NCBI RefSeq assembly: GCF_963664965.1
Contig: NZ_OY761823.1
Coordinates: forward strand, 1,250,001 to 1,314,000
Source: an uncultured Pseudodesulfovibrio sp.
GTDB taxonomy: Bacteria > Desulfobacterota > Desulfovibrionia > Desulfovibrionales > Desulfovibrionaceae
Direction of reading: 5' to 3'
Length of the DNA: 64,000 nt
In this document: piece by piece, positions 26,678 through 36,297 of the stretch
Position numbering within the stretch: position 1 is the first letter of the stretch
How the letters are laid out: the number at the start of each line of letters is the position of its first letter
Notes under the pieces: model-generated
What the model saw: the letters and a program-made list of their open reading frames with translations, nothing else
The model's database searches: none
Told to the model about the DNA's origin: nothing
Translations under genes and position numbers: made by a program

Positions 26678-28119
26678 CAACCCGCTTCTTTGCTTAATTT
26701 TTCATACAGTTTGACCACGTTGGTCTGGGTGACGGACCGCCCCCGTTCCGGCTGACCGGCGGTGACGATGACGATGTCACCTTCCTTGAATGCCGGAGAC
26801 TGCCGGACAAAGACTTCCGACCGTTCCTGATGGTCGTCGATTGCGTCCAGTGGTTCAGCAGGGATAACCCCCCACGAGAGATTTGTGAAGTGCCGGACCG
26901 TGGAGTCCGTGCTCAGGGCGTAAACCGACTGCATGGGGCGGCAGGATGAAAGGATGCGCGCCGTGGACCCGGACGTGGAATGACAGACGATGGCCTTAGC
27001 TCCTGTTTTGCCTGCCAGCATGGCGGCGGCATAGGCGAGGAAGGTGGACGGGTGTTCGTTTTCGCGGCCCCGGCTTTTGGCTCCCTTGTCGCCTTCGAAC
27101 ATGAACGCTTCGATCTGGTAGGCGATTTTCCGCATGAATTTCACGGTTTCGCCGGGGTAACGGCCAATGGCGGTTTCTTCGGAAAGCATGACGCAGTCGG
27201 CACCGTCGAGAATGGCGTTGGCCACGTCGGTCGTTTCCGCGCGGGTCGCCATGGGCGAGTTGACCATGGAGAGCAGCATCTGGGTGGCGACGATGACCGG
27301 TTTGCCTGCCTTGTTGCATGCCTTGATGATGCGCTTCTGGGCCACCGGCAGTTCCGCCAGATCAAGCTCCAGACCGAGATCGCCGCGGGCGACCATGATG
27401 CCGTCGGCCTCGTTCACGATGTCGTCGAGAACCTCGAGGGCTGCGGTGCGTTCCAGCTTGGCGACGATGGGAACGCGCCTGCCGTACTGGATCATTTCGG
27501 AGCGCAGGTTGCAGATGTCCTCGGGCTTCTGCACGAAGCTCATGGCCACGACGTCCACGCCGAGTTCCATGCCGATGGCGAGGTCGGCCTTGTCCTTTTC
27601 CGTGAGCGGTGCCAGCGGGGTTTTCATGCCGGGAAACGTGATGCCCTTGCGCGGCGGACACATGCCGGAGTTGGTAGCCACGAGCCGGATGAGGTGCGGG
27701 TCTTCGATCTTGAGCACGTTGAAGCGGATCATGCCGTCGGACAGCGCCACGGGATCGCCTTCCTTCACGCCTTCGAACATCTCCGGGATGTCGAGGCAGA
27801 TGAACGGCTCGTCCACGTTTTCGGCCTTTTCCCTGGTGCCGAGCAGGACTTCGGTCCCCTTGGACACTTCAATGGCTCCGAGGCCGACGTCGCAGGTGCG
27901 GATTTTCGGGCCGGACAGGTCCTGAAGGACTGTCAGGGTGAGGCCGGTTTCCTGTTCCAGCCTGCGGATGATGGAGACCATCTTTTCGAAGAATTCACGG
28001 CCGCCGTGAGAAAAATTGAGACGAAAAATCTTGGCCCCGGATTCCACCAGTTCCTTGACGGCTTCGTACGTTTCGGTTCCCGGTCCCAGTGTCGCGATGA
28101 TTTTTATGTGTCTGTCCAT
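26677..28119 (-). CDS. pyk: pyruvate kinase
   Basis: A 480-residue glycolytic enzyme that converts phosphoenolpyruvate and ADP to pyruvate and ATP. The product begins KIIATLGPGTETYEAV and has the active-site RLNFSHG, the Mg/K-site region VVAMSFVQKPEDI, VPIVAKLERTAALEVLDDI with the catalytic Lys-Glu segment, and MVARGDLGLELD; the C-terminal domain has CHSTSGSTARILS. Length fits the family. It is the first gene of a two-gene operon with the HD-GYP protein. The upstream region is divergent to mraZ. Confidence 0.96.
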   Translation of the reverse strand: MDRHIKIIATLGPGTETYEAVKELVESGAKIFRLNFSHGGREFFEKMVSIIRRLEQETGLTLTVLQDLSGPKIRTCDVGLGAIEVSKGTEVLLGTREKAENVDEPFICLDIPEMFEGVKEGDPVALSDGMIRFNVLKIEDPHLIRLVATNSGMCPPRKGITFPGMKTPLAPLTEKDKADLAIGMELGVDVVAMSFVQKPEDICNLRSEMIQYGRRVPIVAKLERTAALEVLDDIVNEADGIMVARGDLGLELDLAELPVAQKRIIKACNKAGKPVIVATQMLLSMVNSPMATRAETTDVANAILDGADCVMLSEETAIGRYPGETVKFMRKIAYQIEAFMFEGDKGAKSRGRENEHPSTFLAYAAAMLAGKTGAKAIVCHSTSGSTARILSSCRPMQSVYALSTDSTVRHFTNLSWGVIPAEPLDAIDDHQERSEVFVRQSPAFKEGDIVIVTAGQPERGRSVTQTNVVKLYEKLSKEAG

Positions 28120-28359
28120 GGGTCCCCCTCAGGAAAACGGCGATTTCATTGTTACAGGCGGGCGTCAGTTCTCCTGACCGACTCCTGCCGCGTGTGATTG
28201 CAGCCTGCTGTCTGGAATTACAGGGTTTTTAATCAGTACATTCATCTTAGGCTGCTGGAAGTCTAGGCCGCGGTTCATAAAAAATCAACATCACTAATGT
28301 TATTTTCAGTCGTCATTTTATGAATTTGCGGTTGACATTATCTTGATTTTCATTCACCC

Positions 28360-28405
28360 GTGGAAAGAAGTGGAAGTTTGTGTAAAAGTTGGGTAAGAAT
28401 GTGGA
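28360..28405 (+). promoter_or_regulatory. MraZ operator (tandem 10-bp repeats)
   Basis: Five GTGG-like units recur at 10-bp steps: GTGGA at 28360, GTGGA at 28370, GTGTA at 28380, TGGGT at 28390, and GTGGA at 28401. MraZ proteins bind tandem direct repeats of this type in front of their own dcw operon. A TTGACA (28332-28337) upstream could be a -35 box, but no good -10 is seen. Confidence 0.75.
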
Positions 28406-28429
28406 GCAAAAGGACGCTTCGGGGGAAAA

Positions 28430-28876
28430 GTGAAATTCAGAGGTCACGCACACAGAAGCCTGGATGACAAGGGACGGCTTATTCTGCCGCCCGATTTCCG
28501 GGATTTGATCCGCGCCGAGGTTTCGGACGCGGTCATCGTGCTGACTATTTATGACAAGCATGTCATCGGCATTACTCCCGAGCAATGGACCCGTCTCGAA
28601 GGCGAACTTGAGAAAGTCAAGTCACCCAGCCGGGGGCTTCAGAACACCATCCGCATCCTGTATTCAGGCTACACGGAAATTCTCGTGGGCAAGCAGGGGC
28701 GCATAGCCATTCCCGCGCACCTGCGTAAAAGCGGGAAGCTCGAAAAGGATGTGGTGGTGATGGGGGCCGGACGGCGGTTTGAGATATGGCCTTCCGACAG
28801 CTTCGAACGCCTGCTCGAAGAGGACTACGACGTGTCCGGTGAGCTGGCGGAAAACAACGTCACCCTGCCTTTCTAA
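28430..28876 (+). CDS. mraZ: transcriptional regulator MraZ
   Basis: A 148-residue protein with two AbrB-like MraZ units: KFRGHAHRSLDDKGRLILPP near the N-terminus and VGKQGRIAIPAHLRKSGKLE in the second half. It autoregulates the division and cell-wall operon by binding repeats in its promoter, here visible at 28360-28405. GTG start, with GGGGG five bases before. First gene of the dcw cluster. Confidence 0.95.
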   Translation: MKFRGHAHRSLDDKGRLILPPDFRDLIRAEVSDAVIVLTIYDKHVIGITPEQWTRLEGELEKVKSPSRGLQNTIRILYSGYTEILVGKQGRIAIPAHLRKSGKLEKDVVVMGAGRRFEIWPSDSFERLLEEDYDVSGELAENNVTLPF

Positions 28877-28879
28877 GTC

Positions 28880-29857
28880 ATGGCAGGAATTATGGACCCA
28901 GCAAGCAAACATACAACGGTTCTTTTGAATGAAGTGATTGAGTGGCTCAGGCCGAAACCGGGTGGTCGTTACATGGACGGCACCTTGGGGATGGGCGGCC
29001 ACAGCCTCGCGCTGCTGACGGCGGCGGGAGAAGGGGCCGAGCTCTGCGGGCTTGACCGGGATCAGAAGGCGCTCGAACTCGCCGGGAAGCGGCTCGAGGA
29101 ATTCGGAGACAGGGCGCACCTGTTTCATCTGCCTTTTTCACGGTTCGAAGAGGCTCTCGACGAACTTGGCTGGGATGAAATCGACGGCGCGGTTCTCGAT
29201 CTCGGTGTGTCGTCCATGCAGCTTGATGAAGCTGAAAGAGGATTCAGCTTCATTCATGACGGTCCGCTGGACATGCGTATGGACCCCGAGTTCGGGCAGT
29301 CGGCCAAGGATATGGTCAATAACCTGAAACACGGTGATTTGGCGCGGATCATCAGGGTTTACGGGGAAGATCCCCTGGCCGGAAAAATCGCGTCGGCAAT
29401 ACTGAAGGCCCGGGACAAGGAGCCTATTACGAGGACGCTTCAACTGGCAGAGATCGTGCGGCTCGCCTATCCGCCCAAGATGCGGCACACGGCGCGAAAC
29501 CATCCTGCCACCCGGACGTTTCAGGGACTGCGGATAGCGGTCAACAGAGAGCTTGAAGAACTTGAGTATTATTTGAAAACCATAGTCGAACGCCTGAAAC
29601 CGGGCGGACGCGTGGCAATAATTTCGTTTCACTCCCTGGAGGACAGGGCGGTGAAACATTCCTTCCGGGATGCCGCCAAAGGGTGCAAATGCCCCCCGCA
29701 TCAGATCCACTGTACCTGCGGCGGCGTTCCCGAAGTGAAGATATTGACGAAAAAACCGCAGCTCCCGACCAAAGAGGAAATGGCCGGGAACTCCCGCAGT
29801 CGGAGCGCCAAGCTCCGTGTCGCGGAAAAGCTCGGTGCTGACGGAGAAAAGAAATGA
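28880..29857 (+). CDS. rsmH: 16S rRNA m4C1402 methyltransferase RsmH
   Basis: A 325-residue SAM-dependent methyltransferase acting on C1402 of 16S rRNA. SAM motif region GGRYMDGTLGMGGHSLALL, the VLDLGVSSMQLDEAERGFS block and GGRVAIISFHSLEDRAVK are characteristic. It lies three bases after mraZ. The ATG at 28880 lacks a clear ribosome site; an in-frame ATG at 28892 (MDPASK) is an alternative. The 3' end overlaps ftsL by 4 bases. Confidence 0.96.
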   Translation: MAGIMDPASKHTTVLLNEVIEWLRPKPGGRYMDGTLGMGGHSLALLTAAGEGAELCGLDRDQKALELAGKRLEEFGDRAHLFHLPFSRFEEALDELGWDEIDGAVLDLGVSSMQLDEAERGFSFIHDGPLDMRMDPEFGQSAKDMVNNLKHGDLARIIRVYGEDPLAGKIASAILKARDKEPITRTLQLAEIVRLAYPPKMRHTARNHPATRTFQGLRIAVNRELEELEYYLKTIVERLKPGGRVAIISFHSLEDRAVKHSFRDAAKGCKCPPHQIHCTCGGVPEVKILTKKPQLPTKEEMAGNSRSRSAKLRVAEKLGADGEKK

Positions 29858-30132
29858 GTAAGGCCGACAGAACGCTCCTGTGGATGATTCTCACCCTGTT
29901 GGGTGGGGCTCTTACCCTTGGTTTGGGAGCGGTATGGCTGAACATCGAGCGCATGGATCTGGCATACGATCTACGCAAGATGGAGAAGAGTCTGGGCAAG
30001 AAAGAGGATCTTGCGGTGAAACTCATGGTTGAGAGGAACAACCTTGTTTCGCCTTACCAGCTCAAGAAGCTCGCAGGGCAGCATGCCTTGGGGGTTGCCG
30101 CGCCGGGGCAGATCCGGCGTATCGCTAATTGA
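29854..30132 (+). CDS. ftsL: cell division protein FtsL
   Basis: A 92-residue bitopic protein: a short cytoplasmic part, one membrane span (LLWMILTLLGGALTLGLGAV), and a periplasmic coiled-coil region ending in AAPGQIRRIAN. Size, topology and place between rsmH and ftsI identify FtsL, a scaffold of the FtsQLB septal complex. Sequence conservation in this family is low. The same C-terminal peptide occurs again, out of this frame, at 30273-30302. Confidence 0.85.
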   Translation: MSKADRTLLWMILTLLGGALTLGLGAVWLNIERMDLAYDLRKMEKSLGKKEDLAVKLMVERNNLVSPYQLKKLAGQHALGVAAPGQIRRIAN

Positions 30133-30362
30133 GGAAACGCATGAGTTGCACGCTGTTCACAAGGCGCCGGATGCAAGGCGCAGGAAAAACACAAGGCCGA
30201 CGCGTAGTTCTTCTGCGCGAGGGTTTGGGGTTTTCACAGCAACGCGGCAGAGGGTGTTTTTTCAGCAGCGAGGCCGCGCCGGGACAGATACGGCGCATAG
30301 CCGATACGAGATAATTGGCGCTTATATAATGTAAGCGCCCCAGTGGGATACAGGGATAATTA
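30133..30362. repeat. ftsL-ftsI spacer with palindromic element and duplicated ftsL end
   Basis: A 230-base spacer in an otherwise tight operon. It contains an imperfect long palindrome centred near 30213 (CGCGTAG/CTGCGCG around TTCTT). It also contains a copy (30273-30304) of the ftsL 3' end (30097-30128), with 26 of 32 bases identical. A hairpin GGCGCTTA/TAAGCGCC (30317-30339) without a T run lies just before ftsI. An open frame from ATG 30141, with GAGG upstream, spans most of it (57 residues). Confidence 0.6.
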
Positions 30363-32321
30363 ATGGCAAAAGGAAGCCAGGGGCGCAAAGATCACAGCAA
30401 GGTGAAGATAGGACTGGTCATGGTCCTGTTTTCTCTTGCGCTTGCCGGTCTTTGGGTCCGGGCAGGGTGGGTGCAGTTGCATGACGGCACCGCTCTACTC
30501 ACACAGGCATCGAAGCAGAGTCTCGCAGCCGAGTTCGAATACGGCGAGCGGGGCCGAATCTTCGACCGCAACGGACAGATGCTTGCCACGAGCGTGGAAG
30601 CGAAGTCCGTGTATGCGTGTCCGTATGAGATCAAGAATGCGGACGTCGCTGCCGATACTTTGTCACGCGCCCTGAAAGTTTCCCGCTCCAAGCTTTACAG
30701 ACGGCTTGCTTCGAAGAAAAAATTTGTCTGGATCAAGCGGCAGGTCACGGATCGTGAGGCTCTGGCCGTAACCGGTGCCGACCTTCCGGGTGTGCGGCTT
30801 GTCAGTGAATTTTCCCGTATCTATCCCAACGGTCATCTTGCCGGCCAGACCCTCGGCTTTGTCAACATCGACGGGCGGGGGCTTGAGGGCATTGAACGCA
30901 TCTATGACGAGCGCATGAAACCGGGCAAGGCCCAGTTCGTGGTGCAGCGCGACGCCAAGGGAGCGCGCCTGTATCTGGATGCACAGGGCCGGGAGATGGA
31001 TATCAACGGTCTTGATGTCCGCCTGACCATCGATACGCACATTCAGCATGCAGCCGAGCAGGCGCTTGCCAAGTCCATCGCAAAATATGAGGCCCGCGCA
31101 GGCATCGTGCTCGTGGTGGACGTGGATTCCGGCGATATCCTCGCCATGGCGAACCAGCCGTTTTTCAATCCCAACGCAGTCAAGCGATCGAACGCCGGTC
31201 AGCGACGCCTCCGTGCGCTCACCGACGTGTATGAACCCGGTTCCACCATGAAGCCGTTCCTGTTCGCTGCCGCGCTTGAAGAAGAAGTCATCGAGCCGGA
31301 TACGCTCATTGATTGCGAAAACGGCAGGTGGCGGGTGGCTCGAAAGACCATCCGGGACACCCATCCCGCGAAGTGGCTGCCGGCACACAAAGTCATGCGG
31401 TACTCGTCCAACATCGGTTGTGCAAAAATCGGCATGGATTTGGGGTCCGGCGTTTATTACGATTACTTGACCAAACTCGGTTTCGGTGAAAAAACCCGCA
31501 TCGGGCTGCCGGGTGAATCCGGCGGCATCCTCATGCCCCCCGGCAAGTGGACCAGTGTCGATCTGGCTGCCATCAGTTTCGGGCAGGGCATAGGCACCAC
31601 TGCGCTCCAGATGGCGAAGGCGTTTCTGTGCCTTGCCAACGGCGGCGTCACCAAGGAACTGAATCTGGTCCAGCTCCCGGAAACAGAGCGAAAGAACGCA
31701 TCCGTGCAGGTCTTCAGCCAGAAGACTGCGGATACCGTGTTGTCCATGATGAAGGACGTGGTCCATGAGGACGGCACCGGGCGCAGTGCCCGTATCAAGG
31801 GCATCACCATGGCGGGCAAGACCGGGACCGCCCAGAAAGCTGCCAAGGGCGGCTACGGCAAGGAATATATGTCCTCGTTTGTTGCCCTTGTTCCGGCGGA
31901 AGACCCGGAGCTGCTCGTCATCACCATGATCGACGAGCCGCAGAAGGCCAATTACGGCTCCATGGTGGCGGCACCCGTCTGCCGCGAAATCACGGTCCGC
32001 ACGCTTGCCTATTACGGGAAGCTGTCCGAGACCCTCGATACCGTGGTGGCGGAGAATATTTCGGTGGACGAACTGGCCGAGGCTCCGCTTGCCGGAGCGC
32101 TGTCAGCACCGGCTGCGGCTTCCGTGAGTGCGAAGGTGCCGAACGTCAAGGGCCTGCCTGTGCGGCGTGTGCTTGAGATGCTGACGAAAAAGGGAATAGT
32201 CCCGGTCCTCAAAGGACAGGGAATGACTGTCAAAGGCCAGAAGCCCGATCCCGGGCAACCGTGGCCTGAAGACGATACCAAGGAGGGAACGGATGATGTT
32301 TTTGTTCTCTGGCTCTCCTAG
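30363..32321 (+). CDS. ftsI: septal penicillin-binding protein FtsI (PBP3) with PASTA domain
   Basis: A 652-residue division transpeptidase. A cytoplasmic tail and one membrane span (about residues 17-37) precede the PBP dimer domain (GRIFDRNGQMLATS) and the transpeptidase domain. The nucleophile is Ser294 in PGSTMKPF; SSN is in YSSNIGCAK and the KTG motif in MAGKTGTAQK. The C-terminal ~60 residues (VPNVKGLPVRRVLEMLTKKG) form a PASTA domain. It crosslinks septal peptidoglycan with FtsW, encoded downstream. The 3' end overlaps the likely murE start. Confidence 0.95.
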   Translation: MAKGSQGRKDHSKVKIGLVMVLFSLALAGLWVRAGWVQLHDGTALLTQASKQSLAAEFEYGERGRIFDRNGQMLATSVEAKSVYACPYEIKNADVAADTLSRALKVSRSKLYRRLASKKKFVWIKRQVTDREALAVTGADLPGVRLVSEFSRIYPNGHLAGQTLGFVNIDGRGLEGIERIYDERMKPGKAQFVVQRDAKGARLYLDAQGREMDINGLDVRLTIDTHIQHAAEQALAKSIAKYEARAGIVLVVDVDSGDILAMANQPFFNPNAVKRSNAGQRRLRALTDVYEPGSTMKPFLFAAALEEEVIEPDTLIDCENGRWRVARKTIRDTHPAKWLPAHKVMRYSSNIGCAKIGMDLGSGVYYDYLTKLGFGEKTRIGLPGESGGILMPPGKWTSVDLAAISFGQGIGTTALQMAKAFLCLANGGVTKELNLVQLPETERKNASVQVFSQKTADTVLSMMKDVVHEDGTGRSARIKGITMAGKTGTAQKAAKGGYGKEYMSSFVALVPAEDPELLVITMIDEPQKANYGSMVAAPVCREITVRTLAYYGKLSETLDTVVAENISVDELAEAPLAGALSAPAAASVSAKVPNVKGLPVRRVLEMLTKKGIVPVLKGQGMTVKGQKPDPGQPWPEDDTKEGTDDVFVLWLS

Positions 32322-33819
32322 CGAGAAGAAGGCAAAGCGAGGCGTAATGGAATTTTCCACGCTGCTGAAAAAAGCGGAAAAGGGAATGGTGGTACGTACC
32401 GATTCCCGCAAGGTACAGCCCGGTGACTGTTTTGTCGCCATGCCGGGAACCGCGGTGCGCGGCATTGATTTCATTCCCAGCGCGCTCGACAACGGAGCGC
32501 AGTACGTGGTCGCCCCGGAGTCGGCACGCGATCTGGTCGCCCCGGTGGTCGAAAACCGTGCCGTGGCCGTGTATCACGAGAATCCGGCTGCGGCGCTCGG
32601 CGAATTGGCTCGCGCATATTTTCAACTGACCGACCGTGACCTCAAGCTTGTGGGCATCACCGGCACCAACGGCAAGACCACGACTACCTATATCATCGAA
32701 CATCTGCTTGCGTCGGCAGGCCTCAAGGTGGGTGTGCTCGGCACGGTCAACTACCGCTGGCCCGGTTTTGAAATGGCAGCGCCTCTGACCACGCCCGACT
32801 GCTGGATGATTCACGAACTGCTGTTCAACATGAAGAAGGCGGACGTGGACGTGGCGATCATGGAAGTGTCCTCCCACGCGCTGGATCAGTTTCGTGTGGC
32901 CGGACTCGATTTCGACGCGGGCGTGCTGACCAACGTCACGCAGGATCATCTGGATTACCACGGTGACATGGAAAACTATTTCCGCGCCAAGGCCAAGCTG
33001 TTCACTGAGTATCCGCGTGAGAAAAAGGCGAATATTCTCAACTACAACGATCCGTATGGCCGCCGCATCCTGACCGACTGCGAAGACGGTATCGGCTACG
33101 GCATCGGCGATACCGGCATCGTCACGCACGAAGTGGGCGACAAGCCCATGGTGCAGGGGCGCATCCTGTCCCTTTCCGGCAAGGGCATGGAGATCGAGAC
33201 CTCGTACAAGGGCAAGTCGTGGGTCGTGAAGTCTCCGCTGATCGGCGCGTTCAATGCCATGAACCTGCTCGCCGCGCAGGCCGTGGGATTGCAGCTCGGA
33301 CTGAACTGCAAGGACATGCGTAAGCTCGAATCCTTTCCCGGCGTGCCGGGACGGCTGGAGCGCGTGATGAATGACCGCGGACTCGATATTTTCGTTGATT
33401 ACGCCCACACCCCGGATGCGCTGGAAAACGTGCAGCACACTCTCAAGGAGCTTGATTTCAAACGGCTCATCACCGTGTTCGGCTGCGGCGGAGACCGCGA
33501 CCGCACCAAGCGTCCGCTCATGGCGCAGGCCGTGGCCCGGTATGCCGATGTGGCCGTGCTGACCTCGGACAATCCGCGCAGTGAGCAGCCTTTGATGATC
33601 ATGGACGATGTCCGGCCCGGTCTTGCCAAGGCCGCAAAGGTCCTTGAGCACCCGGACCGCCAGACAGCCATCACCATGGCCGTGCGTGAAATGCAGCCCG
33701 GTGACGCCCTGCTCATCGCGGGCAAGGGGCATGAGGATTACCAGATCCTCGGGGATGAAACCATTCACTTCTCCGACAATGAAGCGGCCCTTGAGGCCAT
33801 AAAGGAAGTGTACGCGTGA
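32293..33819 (+). CDS. murE: UDP-MurNAc-tripeptide ligase MurE
   Basis: A 508-residue Mur ligase adding the third amino acid to UDP-MurNAc-L-Ala-D-Glu. N-domain VVRTDSRKVQPGDCFVAMPG, ATP loop GITGTNGKTTTTYIIE, and central-domain VMEVSSHALDQFRV are clear. The specificity loop reads TSDNPRSEQP, a DNPR motif typical of meso-diaminopimelate enzymes. ATG 32293 has a strong GGAGGG site but overlaps ftsI by 29 bases; ATG 32347 (MEFSTLLKKAEKG) fits family N-termini as well. Confidence 0.94.
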   Translation: MMFLFSGSPSEKKAKRGVMEFSTLLKKAEKGMVVRTDSRKVQPGDCFVAMPGTAVRGIDFIPSALDNGAQYVVAPESARDLVAPVVENRAVAVYHENPAAALGELARAYFQLTDRDLKLVGITGTNGKTTTTYIIEHLLASAGLKVGVLGTVNYRWPGFEMAAPLTTPDCWMIHELLFNMKKADVDVAIMEVSSHALDQFRVAGLDFDAGVLTNVTQDHLDYHGDMENYFRAKAKLFTEYPREKKANILNYNDPYGRRILTDCEDGIGYGIGDTGIVTHEVGDKPMVQGRILSLSGKGMEIETSYKGKSWVVKSPLIGAFNAMNLLAAQAVGLQLGLNCKDMRKLESFPGVPGRLERVMNDRGLDIFVDYAHTPDALENVQHTLKELDFKRLITVFGCGGDRDRTKRPLMAQAVARYADVAVLTSDNPRSEQPLMIMDDVRPGLAKAAKVLEHPDRQTAITMAVREMQPGDALLIAGKGHEDYQILGDETIHFSDNEAALEAIKEVYA

Positions 33820-35219
33820 ATTTGACCCTTGCTGATGTCGAGCGCTGCCTGAGCGGCGCGGCCGAAGAGGGCCATCAGGACATCGCCCTGAGCGCGGTGC
33901 AGACCGACAGCCGTACCGTGGAAAAAGGCGACCTGTTCGTTTGCATCGACGGCGAGAATTTTGACGGGCACGAGTTCGCGGCGCAGGCCGTGAAGAGCGG
34001 TGCCTCGGCTGTTGTCGCATCCCGCATGGTCGGGGATATTGGCGCGCCGGTCATTATGGTGCGCGACACGCTGAATGCCTTGGGACGCATTGCCGCCTGC
34101 TGGCGCGATACCTGCGGTGCGAAGCTGGTGGCGGTCACCGGCACGGCGGGCAAGACCACGGTCAAGGAAATGCTCTACGCCGTGGTGTCGCAGAAATTCA
34201 GCGCGGCCAAGAATTATCGCAATTTCAACAACCAGATCGGTTTGCCCATGTCCATGCTCAAGGCGGACTGCGAGCAGGATGTCTGGATCATGGAACTCGG
34301 CATTTCCGAGAAGGGCGACATGGAAGACCTCGCGCCCATTGCCAGCCCGGACCTCGCCATCATCACCAACATCGGTCCCGGCCACCTTGCAGGGCTCGGC
34401 AACGAGGCGGGCGTGGCTCTGGCAAAGACAACCCTGCTCAGATACCTGCGACAGGGCGGCAGCGCCGTGATCGGGCGCGATTATCCGCTGCTCTGGGACG
34501 CCGCTCGCGAAATCGTGGACAATCCGATCGGATTCTCCACCCAAAATACCGACACCTCCTATGTTGCCTCGTTTCTCGGGGCCGAAGTGGACGGCACGGG
34601 TCGTTTTTCGCTTCGGACCCCCGAGGGCGAGAGCACGTTTACGGCACCGTTCTGCGGTGAGCACTATGCCGAGAATCTGGCCTGTGTGGCCGCTGCCGCA
34701 CATCAGCTCGGCATCAGCCGCGATGAAGTGATTGCGGGCGTGCAGAGCATCGAAGCCGACAGCCAGCGTTTCTGCTTCAAGGCGACCGGTGACATCGTGG
34801 TCATCGACGACACCTATAACGCCAATCCGCTTTCCATGGCCCGTTCCATCAGGACGGCTGCGGAAATGGCGGGTGACCGGCCTCTGGTGCTCGTGCTCGG
34901 TGACATGCGGGAACTCGGTGACGAGGCTGTTCAGCGCCATGAGGAACTGGGGCAGCTCATCAAGGAAATTTCTCCCAGAAGCGTCTTTTTCAAGGGCGTG
35001 CATTGCGACGACGTGGTTTGCGGTCTTGAGGGCGACGGGGTGGTCGCCGTTGACGGGCCGGATGCATTCCTTTCGGCGTGGCGCGACATGAAACTGGAGA
35101 ACGCAGTGGTGCTCGTCAAGGGCTCGCGTTCCCTCAAAATGGAAGAATTCGTGGGCAGCCTGTGCAGGGTGCTCGCCGCTTCGAACAATTCAGCGGGAGC
35201 TCAAGGAGGCGAACGATGA
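33816..35219 (+). CDS. murF: UDP-MurNAc-tripeptide-D-Ala-D-Ala ligase MurF
   Basis: A 467-residue Mur ligase that adds D-Ala-D-Ala. N-domain [23 protein letters not shown] loop [15 protein letters not shown], central [16 protein letters not shown] and C-domain [14 protein letters not shown] (the DDtYNANP hallmark of MurF). GTG start overlaps the murE stop by 4 bases. The 3' end overlaps mraY. No ddl gene is present in this cluster. Confidence 0.95.
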   Translation: MNLTLADVERCLSGAAEEGHQDIALSAVQTDSRTVEKGDLFVCIDGENFDGHEFAAQAVKSGASAVVASRMVGDIGAPVIMVRDTLNALGRIAACWRDTCGAKLVAVTGTAGKTTVKEMLYAVVSQKFSAAKNYRNFNNQIGLPMSMLKADCEQDVWIMELGISEKGDMEDLAPIASPDLAIITNIGPGHLAGLGNEAGVALAKTTLLRYLRQGGSAVIGRDYPLLWDAAREIVDNPIGFSTQNTDTSYVASFLGAEVDGTGRFSLRTPEGESTFTAPFCGEHYAENLACVAAAAHQLGISRDEVIAGVQSIEADSQRFCFKATGDIVVIDDTYNANPLSMARSIRTAAEMAGDRPLVLVLGDMRELGDEAVQRHEELGQLIKEISPRSVFFKGVHCDDVVCGLEGDGVVAVDGPDAFLSAWRDMKLENAVVLVKGSRSLKMEEFVGSLCRVLAASNNSAGAQGGER

Positions 35220-36292
35220 TTTACAATCTGCTCGCACCACTCAGTACGGACGTCGGCGTCTTCAACGTTTTTCGTTATATCACCTTCCGCTCGGTCTGGG
35301 CGCTGCTGACCGCACTCATCATTTCCATCCTGTTCGGTCCGGCCATGATCCGGTGGCTCCAGCGCGTCAAGTGCGGCCAGTACATCAAGGAAGACGGTCC
35401 CGCGCATCAGGCGAAACAGGGCACTCCCACCATGGGCGGCGTCATGATTATCTTCGCGGTCTGCGTGTCCACGCTGTTGTGGGGCGACCTGTCCAACGTC
35501 TATGTCTGGCTGACGCTGCTCGTGTTCGCCGGGTTCGGCGCGGTCGGTTTTGCCGATGACTACATCAAGGTGGTCAAGAAACAGAATGAGGGACTGTCGG
35601 CCAAGGCCAAATTCCTCATGCAGTGCGCCGTGGCAGGGGCGGCCCTGTACCTGCTCATTCAGGAGCCTGCCTACTCGACGCAGTTGTCCGTGCCGTTTTT
35701 CAAGAATTTTACTCCGGACCTCGGGTGGTTCTATCTGCCGTTCGCCATGATCGTGATGGTCGGCGCGTCCAACGCGGTGAACCTGACCGACGGCCTCGAC
35801 GGCCTTGCCATCGGTCCCATGGTGGTCGCCATGGCGTGCTTTGCCATCTTCATCTACGTGTCCGGTCATGCCAAGATGGCGGAATACCTCGCCGTGCAGA
35901 ATATTCAGGGCATCGGTGAAGTGACGGTCTTCTGCGGAGCCATGGTCGGCGCAGGGCTGGGCTTTCTCTGGTTCAACGCACACCCCGCGCAGGTCTTTAT
36001 GGGCGATGTCGGATCGCTGTCACTCGGAGGGGCGCTCGGATTCGTGGCAGTCCTTGCCAAGCAGGAACTGCTGCTCGCCATCGTGGGCGGCGTGTTCGTG
36101 TTTGAGACCCTGTCCGTCATTTTGCAGGTTGGCTACTTCAAGCTCACCGGCGGCAAGCGCATCTTCAAGATGGCACCGCTTCACCACCATTTCGAACTCA
36201 AGGGTATTCCCGAATCCAAGATCATCGTCCGGTTCTGGATTCTGTCCATTCTCATGGCGCTCATGGCGCTTTCCACTCTGAAGCTGAGGTAG
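35216..36292 (+). CDS. mraY: phospho-MurNAc-pentapeptide transferase MraY
   Basis: A 358-residue polytopic inner-membrane enzyme that makes lipid I. Conserved blocks: [32 protein letters not shown] (catalytic Asp pair), [15 protein letters not shown], and a C-terminal [15 protein letters not shown] 35216 is chosen because AAGGAGG lies seven bases before it and it overlaps the murF stop as ATGA; earlier in-frame codons lie inside murF. Confidence 0.96.
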   Translation: MIYNLLAPLSTDVGVFNVFRYITFRSVWALLTALIISILFGPAMIRWLQRVKCGQYIKEDGPAHQAKQGTPTMGGVMIIFAVCVSTLLWGDLSNVYVWLTLLVFAGFGAVGFADDYIKVVKKQNEGLSAKAKFLMQCAVAGAALYLLIQEPAYSTQLSVPFFKNFTPDLGWFYLPFAMIVMVGASNAVNLTDGLDGLAIGPMVVAMACFAIFIYVSGHAKMAEYLAVQNIQGIGEVTVFCGAMVGAGLGFLWFNAHPAQVFMGDVGSLSLGGALGFVAVLAKQELLLAIVGGVFVFETLSVILQVGYFKLTGGKRIFKMAPLHHHFELKGIPESKIIVRFWILSILMALMALSTLKLR

Positions 36293-36297
36293 TTCCC

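Noticed and set aside
30317-30339. Hairpin before ftsI as a terminator
   Set aside because: There is no T run and the dcw operon must be read through; its role is unclear.
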